Below are positions 33,680 through 42,347 of a stretch of DNA of 53,642 nt, one piece after another. The translations under genes were made by a program, and so were the position numbers. The stretch spans positions 1-53,642 of the forward strand of contig DBWR01000012.1 in assembly GCA_002309305.1 (NCBI GenBank), written 5' to 3'. Position 1 is the stretch's first letter, and the number at the start of each line of letters is the position of its first letter. The stretch is from Treponema sp. UBA1233. Its GTDB lineage: Bacteria > Spirochaetota > Spirochaetia > Treponematales > Treponemataceae. Below the pieces are notes generated by a model that saw nothing but the letters and a program-made list of their open reading frames with translations, was not told the DNA's origin and did no database searches.

Positions 33680-34744
33680 ATGAAAATCGCTAAATATCTT
33701 GTTTCAACCCTTTTCTTTTTTTCCATCTCTGCTTTGACTTTTTCTGAGGACTGGTGCATATATCTTGGTTCTTTCAGAAATTTCACGAATGCAACACGAC
33801 GTCAGGAATTATTGAAAAAAAATGACATAAAAACAAACATATCGCACTATATAGCCCCGGATTTTACAGTCTACTACAGGCTTATGTGGGAAGAACACCA
33901 ACCAAACAAAGAATCTGCAGACCTTCAAGCAAAAATGCTGTCAAACCTACCCATTGTAAAAAAAGAACGGATAAATGACATCTGGTATGAACGGCTTGAC
34001 AAAGACAAACCTAGCTCCGATGACTCCTATTTAAATACCATATCTCTAAAAGACAACCTAGATAATACCAGTGAATATAAACTAAAAAAAGCAGAAACAA
34101 AAACATCGTCGGGAGCCGAAAGAGAAATCGTCGTAATAAATGAACCTAAATCATTTTCAAATTACAACACCTATGCTAATGATGCATTCAAAATGTTTGC
34201 TAATCCTGTTTTATACTCAAACAACCCAACAAATCTTCTTAATGACATAAACTGTTTGCTAACCGACCTGACTAAAGACCAGCCCGCTCAAATTGTATTA
34301 GCCATAGATGCAACAGGAAGTATGAGAGATGATTTTAGCTTTCTCAAGAAAAATTTAATACCAGAATTAAAAAAACATTATTCCGAATATAAAAACATAC
34401 AATGGGGTCTCCTTTTTTACAAAGATATAGAAGATGAATACAGCTTTAATGGTTTACCAGTGCTCCTGTATCCATTCACAGAAGACTGGGATTTAATCCA
34501 ACAAAAACTTGATACCATTTATATAAATGGTGGGGGAGATACTCCAGAAGCTGTATATGAAGCTTTATACGCTGCTTTAACCTTTTTTGATTGGGAGAAA
34601 CAAAAATCCACACAAAAACATATAATTCTTATTGGAGATGCCCAGCCACACTCCGACAGGGAATACACAGCAGATTCGATAAACTCACTTTCAACCAAAG
34701 AAAACATTCAAATTCATGCAATACTTATTCCAGAATATTATTGA
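33680..34744 (+). CDS. Secreted protein with SPOR-like and von Willebrand A domains
   Basis: 354 residues. Signal peptide (about 1-22, ending ALTFS). Residues 24-60 (DWCIYLGSFRNFTNATRRQELLKKNDI) resemble a SPOR repeat, which would bind denuded peptidoglycan. Residues 205-354 are a vWA domain with the metal site DATGSMRDDF. It may be a periplasmic adhesion or scaffold protein. The DNA is clearly more AT-rich than its neighbours, hinting at separate origin. AAGG site upstream. No partner gene nearby; flanked by a family B repeat. Confidence 0.7.
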   Translation: MKIAKYLVSTLFFFSISALTFSEDWCIYLGSFRNFTNATRRQELLKKNDIKTNISHYIAPDFTVYYRLMWEEHQPNKESADLQAKMLSNLPIVKKERINDIWYERLDKDKPSSDDSYLNTISLKDNLDNTSEYKLKKAETKTSSGAEREIVVINEPKSFSNYNTYANDAFKMFANPVLYSNNPTNLLNDINCLLTDLTKDQPAQIVLAIDATGSMRDDFSFLKKNLIPELKKHYSEYKNIQWGLLFYKDIEDEYSFNGLPVLLYPFTEDWDLIQQKLDTIYINGGGDTPEAVYEALYAALTFFDWEKQKSTQKHIILIGDAQPHSDREYTADSINSLSTKENIQIHAILIPEYY

Positions 34745-34770
34745 CATTCATTTTATTAACGTCAATCTAG

Positions 34771-34868
34771 GATTTTGCGTTAGCAAAATCGAATACGTCT
34801 CTTCGAGCCGTTCCTGCAAGGAATGTGATTTGACGTTGTTGCTAAAGCCACAGGCGAATCCGTGTGAT
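34771..34868 (-). repeat. Mini-hairpin mosaic repeat (family B), copy 2
   Basis: On the minus strand this matches 1157-1250 with the conserved core AGCAACAACGTCAAAT. Its hairpins are ATTTTGCTAACGCAAAAT, TTCCTTGCAGGAA, CTCGAAGAG and CACGGATTCGCCTGTG. Where copy 1 has GATTTCTACGAAATC this copy has a different but still self-complementary sequence, so base pairing rather than sequence appears to be kept. Confidence 0.65.
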
Positions 34869-34905
34869 GTTTTTTGAAACTTTTTTCCCATAAATAAAAA
34901 TTCAC

Positions 34906-34934
34906 TTGAAATTCTACCATAGTTACTATACAAT
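34906..34934 (+). promoter_or_regulatory. Promoter giving a leaderless REC-STAS-REC mRNA
   Basis: TTGAAA (34906-34911), 17-base spacer, TACAAT (34929-34934), then six bases to the ATG at 34941. No Shine-Dalgarno sequence. Confidence 0.65.
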
Positions 34935-34940
34935 ATACGT

Positions 34941-36176
34941 ATGAAACAGGTTCTTTTGATTGATGCTTCTCCTATTTTCATGGAGTTTTTAAAAGACAAG
35001 CTACTCTCGGAAAAAATCAAGGTGGAAACCGCTGCGGGAAACAGGGATGCTTTTCAAAAGATGGTAAACCTTATGCCCGATCTGGTCATCGTTGATGTGG
35101 AGTCCGACATTCTCAACATTCAGGACTTCCTTGACAACAAGATTTCAGAGCCTAATGCCGCCAAACTTCCCATGATCATCGTGGGTCCGGAGATTCCGCG
35201 CACAAGCATTTCAAACCTGGCCAAATACGGGGTATTCAAATATTTTACCAAACCGATAAAATTCGATGTCCTGATTGAAGTCATAAGCCGCATCATAAAG
35301 ACACCGATTACCATAGACGACACTCCCAGCGTAATCGAAACTCACGTCAACGGCAACATCATTTTTGTGGACATCGCCCAGGGCCTCAACCGTGACAAAA
35401 TAGAAATCCTCAAATATAAGCTGGACGACATTGTTGCAAAAAACAAGATGCACGAGCCCAAAATCATCATCATGATGACGAGTCTGGAATTGACTTTTGT
35501 CGATGGAACCAACCTGGAGATTCTTTTTGACAACCTCATCAATTCCTTTGCATTAAAGAACATAAAGGTCCTTTCACTCAACAAGTTTACCACGGAACTT
35601 TTGGAAGGACATCCAGCATATCATGGAATCGAAGTTGCCGAAAGCCTCAACGACGTGCTCAACGCCCTTGTGGACAGCGGTACTGCCGGCGATGTAAGCG
35701 ACATTGTTTCCGACAAAATCCTCTTTGCGGACGACCAGAGCATTCCAAGCTCAATCGACACACGTTTTGGCAATGACAAAGGCGGTTCAACAAAGGCGGA
35801 TGAAGAAAAAAGCTCCACCATCAAGGTTGCAATCGTGGACGGTGATGAAGCGACTCGCAAACTGCTGGCCACAGCTTTCCAGAGCATAAACGCTGAAACC
35901 GTTACTTTTGAAAACGGAAACAGTTTTGTTTCAGCCATTCCAAAAGACCAGTTCGACGTAATAATCCTGGACCTGTATCTGGCTGACATCAACGGCCTTG
36001 ACATCCTCAGGAACCTTCAGAGGCAGGGATTTACGACACCAATCATCGTTTACTCCCAGGCCACAAGCAAGGAAGTCGTCTTGCAGTCACTCAGTCTCGG
36101 CGCAAGAAGCTATCTTGTCAAACCTCAAAAACCGGCTCTCATCATACAAAAGGCACTCGGCGTCCTGAACAGTTGA
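34941..36176 (+). CDS. Response regulator with REC-STAS-REC architecture
   Basis: 411 residues. Residues 1-120 are a receiver (phosphoacceptor Asp in DLVIVDVES, Lys in YFTKPIK). Residues 130-250 fit a STAS/anti-sigma-antagonist fold: GNIIFVDIAQGLN, then LELTFVDGTNLEILFDNL where classical STAS proteins have FIDSSG. Residues 290-411 are a second, complete receiver (DGDEATRK, VIILDLYLADING, YLVKPQ). There is no DNA-binding domain, so output is probably by protein contact. Predicted leaderless. The kinase gene starts 4 bases after its stop. Confidence 0.78.
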   Translation: MKQVLLIDASPIFMEFLKDKLLSEKIKVETAAGNRDAFQKMVNLMPDLVIVDVESDILNIQDFLDNKISEPNAAKLPMIIVGPEIPRTSISNLAKYGVFKYFTKPIKFDVLIEVISRIIKTPITIDDTPSVIETHVNGNIIFVDIAQGLNRDKIEILKYKLDDIVAKNKMHEPKIIIMMTSLELTFVDGTNLEILFDNLINSFALKNIKVLSLNKFTTELLEGHPAYHGIEVAESLNDVLNALVDSGTAGDVSDIVSDKILFADDQSIPSSIDTRFGNDKGGSTKADEEKSSTIKVAIVDGDEATRKLLATAFQSINAETVTFENGNSFVSAIPKDQFDVIILDLYLADINGLDILRNLQRQGFTTPIIVYSQATSKEVVLQSLSLGARSYLVKPQKPALIIQKALGVLNS

Positions 36177-36180
36177 TAAA

Positions 36181-38157
36181 ATGGACAATGATTCCGTTAT
36201 TTCCGGCTCCAGATTTTTGGCAAGCACACTCCACGAAATCAGAACTCCATTACAGACCATCGTAAGCACGACGGAACTTCTGCAGGATACTCCCCTCAAC
36301 AAGGAACAGCGCGAATATGTAAGGCAAATCGAATTCAGCGCGGACGTCCTCCTTCAGCTGGCAAACGACGTACTTGATTTTGCAAAGTTAAGCTCAGGCG
36401 AAATGTCGCTTGAAAACATTCCCTTTGACATATCCGATCTGGTTGAAAAAGTGGTGGATCTGGTTGCAATAGAAGCCTTTGAAAAGGGACTTGAAATTGC
36501 CACAGACATAGACCCCTACATTCCCAAGATGATAATGGGTGACCCGACCCGAATGCAGCAGGTGATTTTGAACCTTGTAAAAAATGCAGTCAAGTTTACG
36601 GAAAAAGGCTACATTTTCGTTACAGTCCAAAGACAGGACAACATGCTCTGCTTTCATGTAGAAGATTCGGGCATAGGCGTTCCGGAAGAAAAGCAGGAGC
36701 TCATTTTCAACAAGTACTATCAGGTGGACGCTTCCACTACCAGGCGTTTTGGCGGAACAGGTCTTGGACTTGCAATATGCAAAAACATCGTGGACCTTGC
36801 AGGAGGTTCCATCGGGGTAAAGACAAACCCATCCGGCGGTTCAATCTTCTGGTTTACCGTTCCCCTGACCTGTGTGAACCTTGGCATAGAAAAACAGTTT
36901 GAACTGGAGATACCTTCTTCTTCAAACATGCTTATTGTAGACGACAGCAACCTGAGCCTGCGCAGTATGGTGGACAAGCTCAAGGGCCTTGGAATTCATT
37001 CTGTGGACACGGCCTCAAGCGGAGAAGACGCCCTCCAAAAGCTGAACGACGCATACGACAGGGGACATCCGTTTACGCTTGCGTTCATCGACATGCTCAT
37101 GCCCGGAATGGACGGATGGTATCTTGCGGCAGAAATCAACAGCAACCCGAAAATAAACAACATGAAGCTCTACCTCATGGTACCGGAAGGTCAGATGAAG
37201 GGAGAGGCAAAGATGAAGTTCCTGAACTGGTTCAACGGATACCTTTACAAGCCCATAAAACGCAACCAGCTCCTTAACACTCTGGTAGAAGCATTCAACC
37301 AGCCTTTTGAACTGGAACCCGCAGAACCCAAGGCAAAAAAGACCGACACTTTCAGCATGCTGAACCCGGGCGGAGAAAGCACACTGATGCAGGGAAAAAC
37401 TGTACTCGTTGCGGAAGACCACCCGGTAAACAGAAAGGTACTTGTTTCCTTTTTGGAAAAATTTGGATCCAATGTCATTCAGGCGGAAGACGGACAGGAA
37501 GCGGTAAGGCAGATGACGGACAACCCCGGCATAGACGTAGTGTTCATGGACATACACATGCCAAATAAAAGCGGGCTGGACGCCACCATGGAAATCCGCG
37601 GCATGGGATACAGCGGCATAATCATTGCGTGTACGGCAAACAACGATTCAAATGACTTTGCAGAATACCACAGCATAGGCATAAACGACATTCTGGTGAA
37701 ACCGTTCAAGAGGGATTCCGTAAAGCAGATGCTGGAAAAATGGAACACCGTGCTTTCGTTCCCCAAGGCAAGGAACCTGATGACAATAGCGAGTGTAAGC
37801 GGCAAATCATCGGGACTGTGGGACATAGCTTCTTTTATCGGAAAAGCGGACAAAAGCAGGGACAGGGCGGTTGCCATGATGAAGGAATACATCGCGGTAA
37901 CAGAAAGCCTCTTGAACCAGATAACGGACAAACTTGAAAACGAAGAAAAGGAATACTCAAAGCTTGAAACACTTTCCAGAAAAGCAAGGGAAACCAGCAC
38001 GTCCATCAGCAGTTCCAAACTGGCGGGTGCGGCAAAAAAAATGGAACAGGCGGCACACGACAACAATCCTGTTGCACTGGAAGCTGCAAAAACAGACTTC
38101 GCACTGGATTTTGTTGAACTCAAGAAACTGGTCAGACAGTGGAACAATACATTATAG
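36181..38157 (+). CDS. Soluble hybrid histidine kinase with degenerate HPt
   Basis: 658 residues, no membrane helix and no PAS or other sensor. HisKA with phospho-His18 (LHEIRTPLQTI), HATPase_c (LNLVKNAVKFTEKG, DSGIGVPEEK, GTGLGLAICKNIV), receiver 1 (FIDMLMPGMDGW, LYKPIKRN), receiver 2 (VAEDHPVNRKV, VFMDIHMPNKSG, LVKPFKRD), and a C-terminal helical HPt-like domain. In that domain the usual AHxLKG is LSRKARE, so Arg600 replaces the phosphorylatable histidine. No Shine-Dalgarno sequence; translation is likely coupled to the upstream regulator gene, which is presumably its partner. Confidence 0.88.
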   Translation: MDNDSVISGSRFLASTLHEIRTPLQTIVSTTELLQDTPLNKEQREYVRQIEFSADVLLQLANDVLDFAKLSSGEMSLENIPFDISDLVEKVVDLVAIEAFEKGLEIATDIDPYIPKMIMGDPTRMQQVILNLVKNAVKFTEKGYIFVTVQRQDNMLCFHVEDSGIGVPEEKQELIFNKYYQVDASTTRRFGGTGLGLAICKNIVDLAGGSIGVKTNPSGGSIFWFTVPLTCVNLGIEKQFELEIPSSSNMLIVDDSNLSLRSMVDKLKGLGIHSVDTASSGEDALQKLNDAYDRGHPFTLAFIDMLMPGMDGWYLAAEINSNPKINNMKLYLMVPEGQMKGEAKMKFLNWFNGYLYKPIKRNQLLNTLVEAFNQPFELEPAEPKAKKTDTFSMLNPGGESTLMQGKTVLVAEDHPVNRKVLVSFLEKFGSNVIQAEDGQEAVRQMTDNPGIDVVFMDIHMPNKSGLDATMEIRGMGYSGIIIACTANNDSNDFAEYHSIGINDILVKPFKRDSVKQMLEKWNTVLSFPKARNLMTIASVSGKSSGLWDIASFIGKADKSRDRAVAMMKEYIAVTESLLNQITDKLENEEKEYSKLETLSRKARETSTSISSSKLAGAAKKMEQAAHDNNPVALEAAKTDFALDFVELKKLVRQWNNTL

Positions 38158-38166
38158 GAAGTACAT

Positions 38167-39018
38167 ATGACAGTCAAGACAAACTACCACATGCATACGA
38201 CATTCTGTGACGGAAAAAACACTCCCGAGCAGGTGGTTCAGGAGGCTCTGGCAAGGGGCTTTACCACCATAGGATTCAGCTCACATTCCATGTATCCTTT
38301 TTCAAGCGACTGGCACATTTCATGCCGGGATCATTTGGCCTACGTCAAGGAAATCAAGAGGCTCAAGGAAGCCTACAGTGACAAAATCGAAATAATGCTG
38401 GGATATGAGGCCGACTTTGTTGAGGGAGTATGCTGTCCCATTCCAAGCCAATATCCTGATGAACTTAAGCCGGAATACCTTATCGGTGCGGTTCACTATG
38501 TTCCATGGAGCAAAGGTTATTTTGGAGTCGATACTTTCTTTGACAAGGCAAGGGAGCAGATAAAACGTGTGTTCAACGGTGATGTGAAAAAAGCCGTTCA
38601 GGAATACTTTGCATGCGAAAGGGAAATGCTCAAGGCCGGAGATTTTCAGATTCTTGCCCACTGTGATCTGGTCAAGATTCAAAACTCATCCAAGGCTCCC
38701 TATCCTCTGTTCGATGAAAGCGAAGGCTGGTACAAGGATTCAATCAAGGAAACTGTGGATGCCATTGCAAAAAGCGGAGTCTGCGTGGAAATAAACACAG
38801 GTGCGATGGCAAGGGGCAAACTGGATGTCCCCTACCCGTCCCTGGAAATGCTTGAATTATTGCACGAAAGGAATGTCCCCGTCACATTGAGTTCTGACGC
38901 ACATTCTACAGAACACCTGGACTTTGCATTTGACCAGGCGGTTCAACTTGCACAAAAGGCCGGCTACTCGGAGTTCATGTATTTTTCCGGCGGCAGGTCT
39001 TTGATGCAGAAGTTTTAA
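38167..39018 (+). CDS. PHP-family histidinol-phosphatase-like phosphoesterase
   Basis: 283 residues. PHP metal motifs: YHMHTTFCDGKNTPEQVVQEALARGFTTIGFSSHS at the start, GYEADFVEG, ILAHCDLVK, and DAHSTEHL near the end. It resembles the HisK/HisJ type that dephosphorylates histidinol phosphate. No his genes are adjacent, so another phosphoester is possible. AGGAAG precedes the ATG, 9 bases after the kinase gene, so it belongs to the same transcript. Confidence 0.85.
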   Translation: MTVKTNYHMHTTFCDGKNTPEQVVQEALARGFTTIGFSSHSMYPFSSDWHISCRDHLAYVKEIKRLKEAYSDKIEIMLGYEADFVEGVCCPIPSQYPDELKPEYLIGAVHYVPWSKGYFGVDTFFDKAREQIKRVFNGDVKKAVQEYFACEREMLKAGDFQILAHCDLVKIQNSSKAPYPLFDESEGWYKDSIKETVDAIAKSGVCVEINTGAMARGKLDVPYPSLEMLELLHERNVPVTLSSDAHSTEHLDFAFDQAVQLAQKAGYSEFMYFSGGRSLMQKF

Positions 39019-39027
39019 ATGTGAGCC

Positions 39028-39384
39028 TTAGCGGGTTCGCCTTTCCTCCTGGGTCTGACAGTCCACACACAGCGGTGCATACGGAATTGCTACGAGGCGT
39101 GCTTCAGGAATGTTTTTTTCACACAGCAGGCAGCGTCCGTAAGTATTCTGCTGAATGCGGTCCAGCGCATTGTTTATCATGTTAAGGCGGCGTGTTTCAT
39201 GGTCGCTCAATTCGTTAAGCAGGTTGCCGTCTATTGTTGTAGAAGCAACGTCCACTTCATCTCCCGGTTCAGAAGTGCTTGCTAGTTTGGCTGCCTCTTC
39301 ATGGCGGTCGTTAAGGCTGGCTAATATTTCTTCCCTCATCTCCAGTAATTTTTTCTTCTGTTTTTCGACAAAGTCCTTTTTCAT
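39028..39384 (-). CDS. DksA/TraR-family zinc-finger protein
   Basis: 118 residues from the ATG at 39384 (AAAGGGGAT upstream), in preference to an ATG seven codons earlier. Coiled-coil helices (FVEKQKKKLLEMREEILASLNDRHEEA) precede the four-cysteine finger CLLCEKNIPEARLVAIPYAPLCVDCQ. Such proteins bind the RNA polymerase secondary channel and, with ppGpp, adjust rRNA and stress promoters. Convergent with the PHP gene. Confidence 0.88.
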   Translation of the reverse strand: MKKDFVEKQKKKLLEMREEILASLNDRHEEAAKLASTSEPGDEVDVASTTIDGNLLNELSDHETRRLNMINNALDRIQQNTYGRCLLCEKNIPEARLVAIPYAPLCVDCQTQEERRTR

Positions 39385-39475
39385 TTTAATCCCCTTTATT
39401 GACAATTTATGCTATTTTGTACATACTAGTATAAGTATAAATCCTAAAAAAAGCAAATAAATTCTGGAGGAATTT

Positions 39476-39697
39476 GTGGCTAATAAAGACGAAGCTATAG
39501 AAGTTGAAGGAGTGGTTAAAGAAGCCCTTCCAAACACAATGTTCCGTGTGGAACTGCAGAACCAGCACATCATTCTTGCCCATCTGAGCGGTAAAATGCG
39601 CAAACATTACATCCGTATAGTACCGGGTGACACCGTAAAGGTAGAATTGTCTCCCTATGACCTTAACCGCGGACGCATAATATTCCGCGAGCGCTAA
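39476..39697 (+). CDS. infA: Translation initiation factor IF-1
   Basis: 73 residues, S1-type OB fold (ANKDEAIEVEGVVKEALPNTMFRVELQNQHIILAHLSGKMRKHYIRIVPGDTVKVELSPYDLNRGRI). It binds the 30S A site during initiation. GTG start with GGAGGA seven bases upstream. It stands alone, divergent from the DksA-like gene, rather than in a ribosomal protein operon. Confidence 0.95.
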   Translation: MANKDEAIEVEGVVKEALPNTMFRVELQNQHIILAHLSGKMRKHYIRIVPGDTVKVELSPYDLNRGRIIFRER

Positions 39698-39720
39698 CCG
39701 GCCTCTGGTAGTACCGCCTT

Positions 39721-40320
39721 TTACTTTTTGCCGGGGAATATGTATTTGAATGAACGGAATGCATTTACTATTCCCTTGATTCCTATACCCAGACAGATTA
39801 TATTAACCGGCAGGAACCACATCAACAGCTCAAAGAACGCAAATCCCGCAATCGCCTGAAGAAGCCCGTTCAGGAGCATTGTGACCCCCTGACGGCGCGT
39901 ATATTTGGTATTTGTATTGCGTGTGGTCCATGTATAGGTATTGTTCTTTTCCGTTGAATTCTGACTGTTTTCCGCCTGCCTGAAGAACTCCCAGAACGGA
40001 CTTTCGCTGGAAGACCAGTCATATGTATTGTATGATCCGTATGTACCATAACTCTGACCGTAGCCTGAATTGCCCCCCTGAGAACCGGATGATGAATAGC
40101 CCTGGGAAGAACTTGAGCCGTACAAATCATACTGACGGCGCTTGGATTCGTCCCCAAGCACTGCATAAGCGGCATTTATCTTCTTGAACTTATCTTCGGC
40201 GGCCGCATCACCCTCATTTCTGTCCGGGTGGTACTTAAACGCCAGATTACGGTAAGCCTTCTTTATTTCGTCGGCAGAGGCATTCTTGTCTACTCCAAGT
40301 TCCTTGTACAGATCGTCCAT
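39721..40320 (-). CDS. J-domain membrane protein
   Basis: About 199 residues from the ATG at 40320; a TTG six codons earlier is the alternative and neither has a clear ribosome-binding site. The J domain (LYKELGVDKNASADEIKKAYRNLAFKYHPDRNEGD) has an intact HPD, so it should stimulate a DnaK partner. A Ser/Gly/Tyr/Gln-rich linker (SSSSQGYSSSGSQGG) and two C-terminal membrane helices follow. No DnaJ zinc finger, so it is not the housekeeping DnaJ. It trails the Bat operon. Confidence 0.8.
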   Translation of the reverse strand: MDDLYKELGVDKNASADEIKKAYRNLAFKYHPDRNEGDAAAEDKFKKINAAYAVLGDESKRRQYDLYGSSSSQGYSSSGSQGGNSGYGQSYGTYGSYNTYDWSSSESPFWEFFRQAENSQNSTEKNNTYTWTTRNTNTKYTRRQGVTMLLNGLLQAIAGFAFFELLMWFLPVNIICLGIGIKGIVNAFRSFKYIFPGKK

Positions 40321-40382
40321 ATAGGTAAAGGTACTCAAATTTCAGTTTAAAAACAAGAGATTTATCAAGAAAAAACAAATTT

Positions 40383-40940
40383 TTATCTGCGCAAAAGCAC
40401 CCATGTGGCCCCGTTTCCACCGCCGTTTCTGTCGGGATGTCCGGAAGCCCCCAGCCGTTTGTCCTGTTCGATAAAAAGCCGTACCATTGGTCCCAGAACA
40501 GGATCCGAGCCTGTAGTGTGCTTTCCCTTGCCGTGAATGACAAGAATCTTGCGGAAAGCCCTCCTCTGTGCGTCAGTAACAAAGGCATCCAGCCTGGACC
40601 AAGCCTCATCCCTGGTCAAGCCATGCAGGTCGATTACAGCCTCAGGTTTGAGCCTCTTAAGGTATTCCCGGTCGTTCAGCTCGTTTTCCCTGGCCGCCTC
40701 GTCATATATCTTATCCTTGTCCACAGTTCCGTGCTGGTTCAGCCACACTTCCATTGGATTTGCCCGTCTGGAATTATCCTCTTCCATCTGACGTTCAAGA
40801 GAATATCCCTGCTTCAACAGTTCCCGCTGTTCTTTTGTGAGTGCATTTGCCTTTTTGTTTGATTTTTGGGGCCCGGTCTTTTTCTGTTTCTGCTGTTTTT
40901 GTCCCTGCTCCCACTGGTTCAAGATGTCGCCAAAATCCAT
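40383..40940 (-). CDS. Smr-domain protein
   Basis: 185 residues. A charged, Gln/Lys-rich N-terminus (EQGQKQQKQKKTGPQKSNKK) is followed by the Smr domain with IDLHGLTRDEAWSRLDAFV and KILVIHGKGKHTTGSDPVL. Smr domains cut or bind branched DNA or RNA; the free-standing form often acts in ribosome rescue or mRNA cleavage. It starts 9 bases after the last Bat gene with GGGGTGG upstream, so it is probably cotranscribed. Confidence 0.88.
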   Translation of the reverse strand: MDFGDILNQWEQGQKQQKQKKTGPQKSNKKANALTKEQRELLKQGYSLERQMEEDNSRRANPMEVWLNQHGTVDKDKIYDEAARENELNDREYLKRLKPEAVIDLHGLTRDEAWSRLDAFVTDAQRRAFRKILVIHGKGKHTTGSDPVLGPMVRLFIEQDKRLGASGHPDRNGGGNGATWVLLRR

Positions 40941-40949
40941 CTTCCACCC

Positions 40950-42347
40950 CTATTGGATCAGGCGGACGGTGTTTTCCGGTACCCATCCGTAAGTATCGTT
41001 GAACACGACATAAAGCCAGCCGGATGCACTGTGCTTTACCAAAACCGGACTACCCTTGGGCATGTTCACTCCAGAACCGCCGGTATTTTCCGGAATTGAA
41101 TAAATTTCACCGCCTTCGTAGATTCCGTACTGTTTGGAAGCCTGATGTCCGTACAGTATTCCAACAGCCAGCAGAAGGACAAAGAGAACGGCACAAACCG
41201 CCGCATGAGGTATTTTCTTGAGTGCAAAAAGCAGAATCGTGGCAATAAAGCTGGCAATACACAAGGACCATGCCAGGATCAAGAGCGGTACGCTAGGCAC
41301 ATGGCTTATTGACGACAAGCCCAGTTCTTCCTCCAGGGCAAGACGTTCATCGCGTGTGGAAGAAAACAAAAGTATTGAATGGCGCTCTGTGGTATAAAGC
41401 TCAAACAGCCTGTCCACAGGAGCATCTTCGAGGGCCTTTTTCTGCACGGCTTCCTGAGTTGAGGGAGGACTTACAAAGGCATAGGCAAACACACCCTCAT
41501 CCTTTTCCGCCTGACCAAAATTCTCATCGGCTTCAAGCACTTCCATCTCGTACTTGTAATCCTTGTAGTTTACTTCATAACGTATTCCGCCATATGAGGT
41601 TGCCAAAATGTCAAATTCCGGGAAATCATATGTACCGGGTTTTAGGGGCTGCCATTCAAAAAGAGCAAGAGGCATCTTGTCCGGAGAGAATTCCCCCACA
41701 ACGACATTCTTGCTTATGTCATAATGCTCCAGTTCCTTGAAAATTGAATTTTCCGGCAGTTTCCATGAAAAATTCAAAACCTGAATCGCATACTGGATGT
41801 ACATTGTAAAAACAATCCGTTCCCCCGCGTTTACCTTTACATGCTTGCCCGACACCTGGACATTGGAGTTTCCCCAGTCTATGCTTATCTTGGGCCGCAC
41901 GGTACTTGGATTTTCAAAAACTTCAACATTTTCAACAGGAATCTTTGCATAGGTTTCGTCAATGCGCACGTCGATTGACTTTATCTGATACCACCCCGGC
42001 TGATTGAACCTGAACGAAAGGGTAAGTGTTGTTCCATACTGGTCGCTGGATGAATTTGAATACGGCATGTAGGCTCCCTTGCTGGAACCCTGAAAACTCA
42101 CACCCTCGGGGACATCATTTACCGACACGCTCACTTTTTCAGGCGGAACATTTTCTATGTTCACGATAAACGAACAGTCTGTATCGGTAAAAAAATAATT
42201 TTCAACTTTCTTGAACCTGAGGCTCTGGACATAAGCCCACGAGATTGCCTCTGCTTCCTGCACACGGAATACAGGCAGCAGCTGAACGAACAGGAGGACT
42301 AATAATCCAATTCCGAACTTTCTGTTTCTTGCTGTTGATTTTTCCAT
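40950..42347 (-). CDS. BatD-like protein with C-terminal SH3 domain
   Basis: 465 residues. A signal peptide (GIGLLVLLFVQLLPVFRVQEAEA) is followed by a periplasmic part with repeated beta-sandwich features typical of BatD (GWYQIKSIDVRIDETYAKIPVENVEVFENPS, WQPLKPGTYDFPEFDI). Then come two membrane helices at about 340-400 and a terminal SH3b-type domain (GGEIYSIPENTGGSGVNMPKGSPVLVKHSASGWLYVVFNDTYGWVPENTVRLI), as in BatE ends. It therefore looks like a BatD-BatE composite. The ATG lies within the preceding gene, giving a 49-base overlap. Confidence 0.72.
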   Translation of the reverse strand: MEKSTARNRKFGIGLLVLLFVQLLPVFRVQEAEAISWAYVQSLRFKKVENYFFTDTDCSFIVNIENVPPEKVSVSVNDVPEGVSFQGSSKGAYMPYSNSSSDQYGTTLTLSFRFNQPGWYQIKSIDVRIDETYAKIPVENVEVFENPSTVRPKISIDWGNSNVQVSGKHVKVNAGERIVFTMYIQYAIQVLNFSWKLPENSIFKELEHYDISKNVVVGEFSPDKMPLALFEWQPLKPGTYDFPEFDILATSYGGIRYEVNYKDYKYEMEVLEADENFGQAEKDEGVFAYAFVSPPSTQEAVQKKALEDAPVDRLFELYTTERHSILLFSSTRDERLALEEELGLSSISHVPSVPLLILAWSLCIASFIATILLFALKKIPHAAVCAVLFVLLLAVGILYGHQASKQYGIYEGGEIYSIPENTGGSGVNMPKGSPVLVKHSASGWLYVVFNDTYGWVPENTVRLIQ

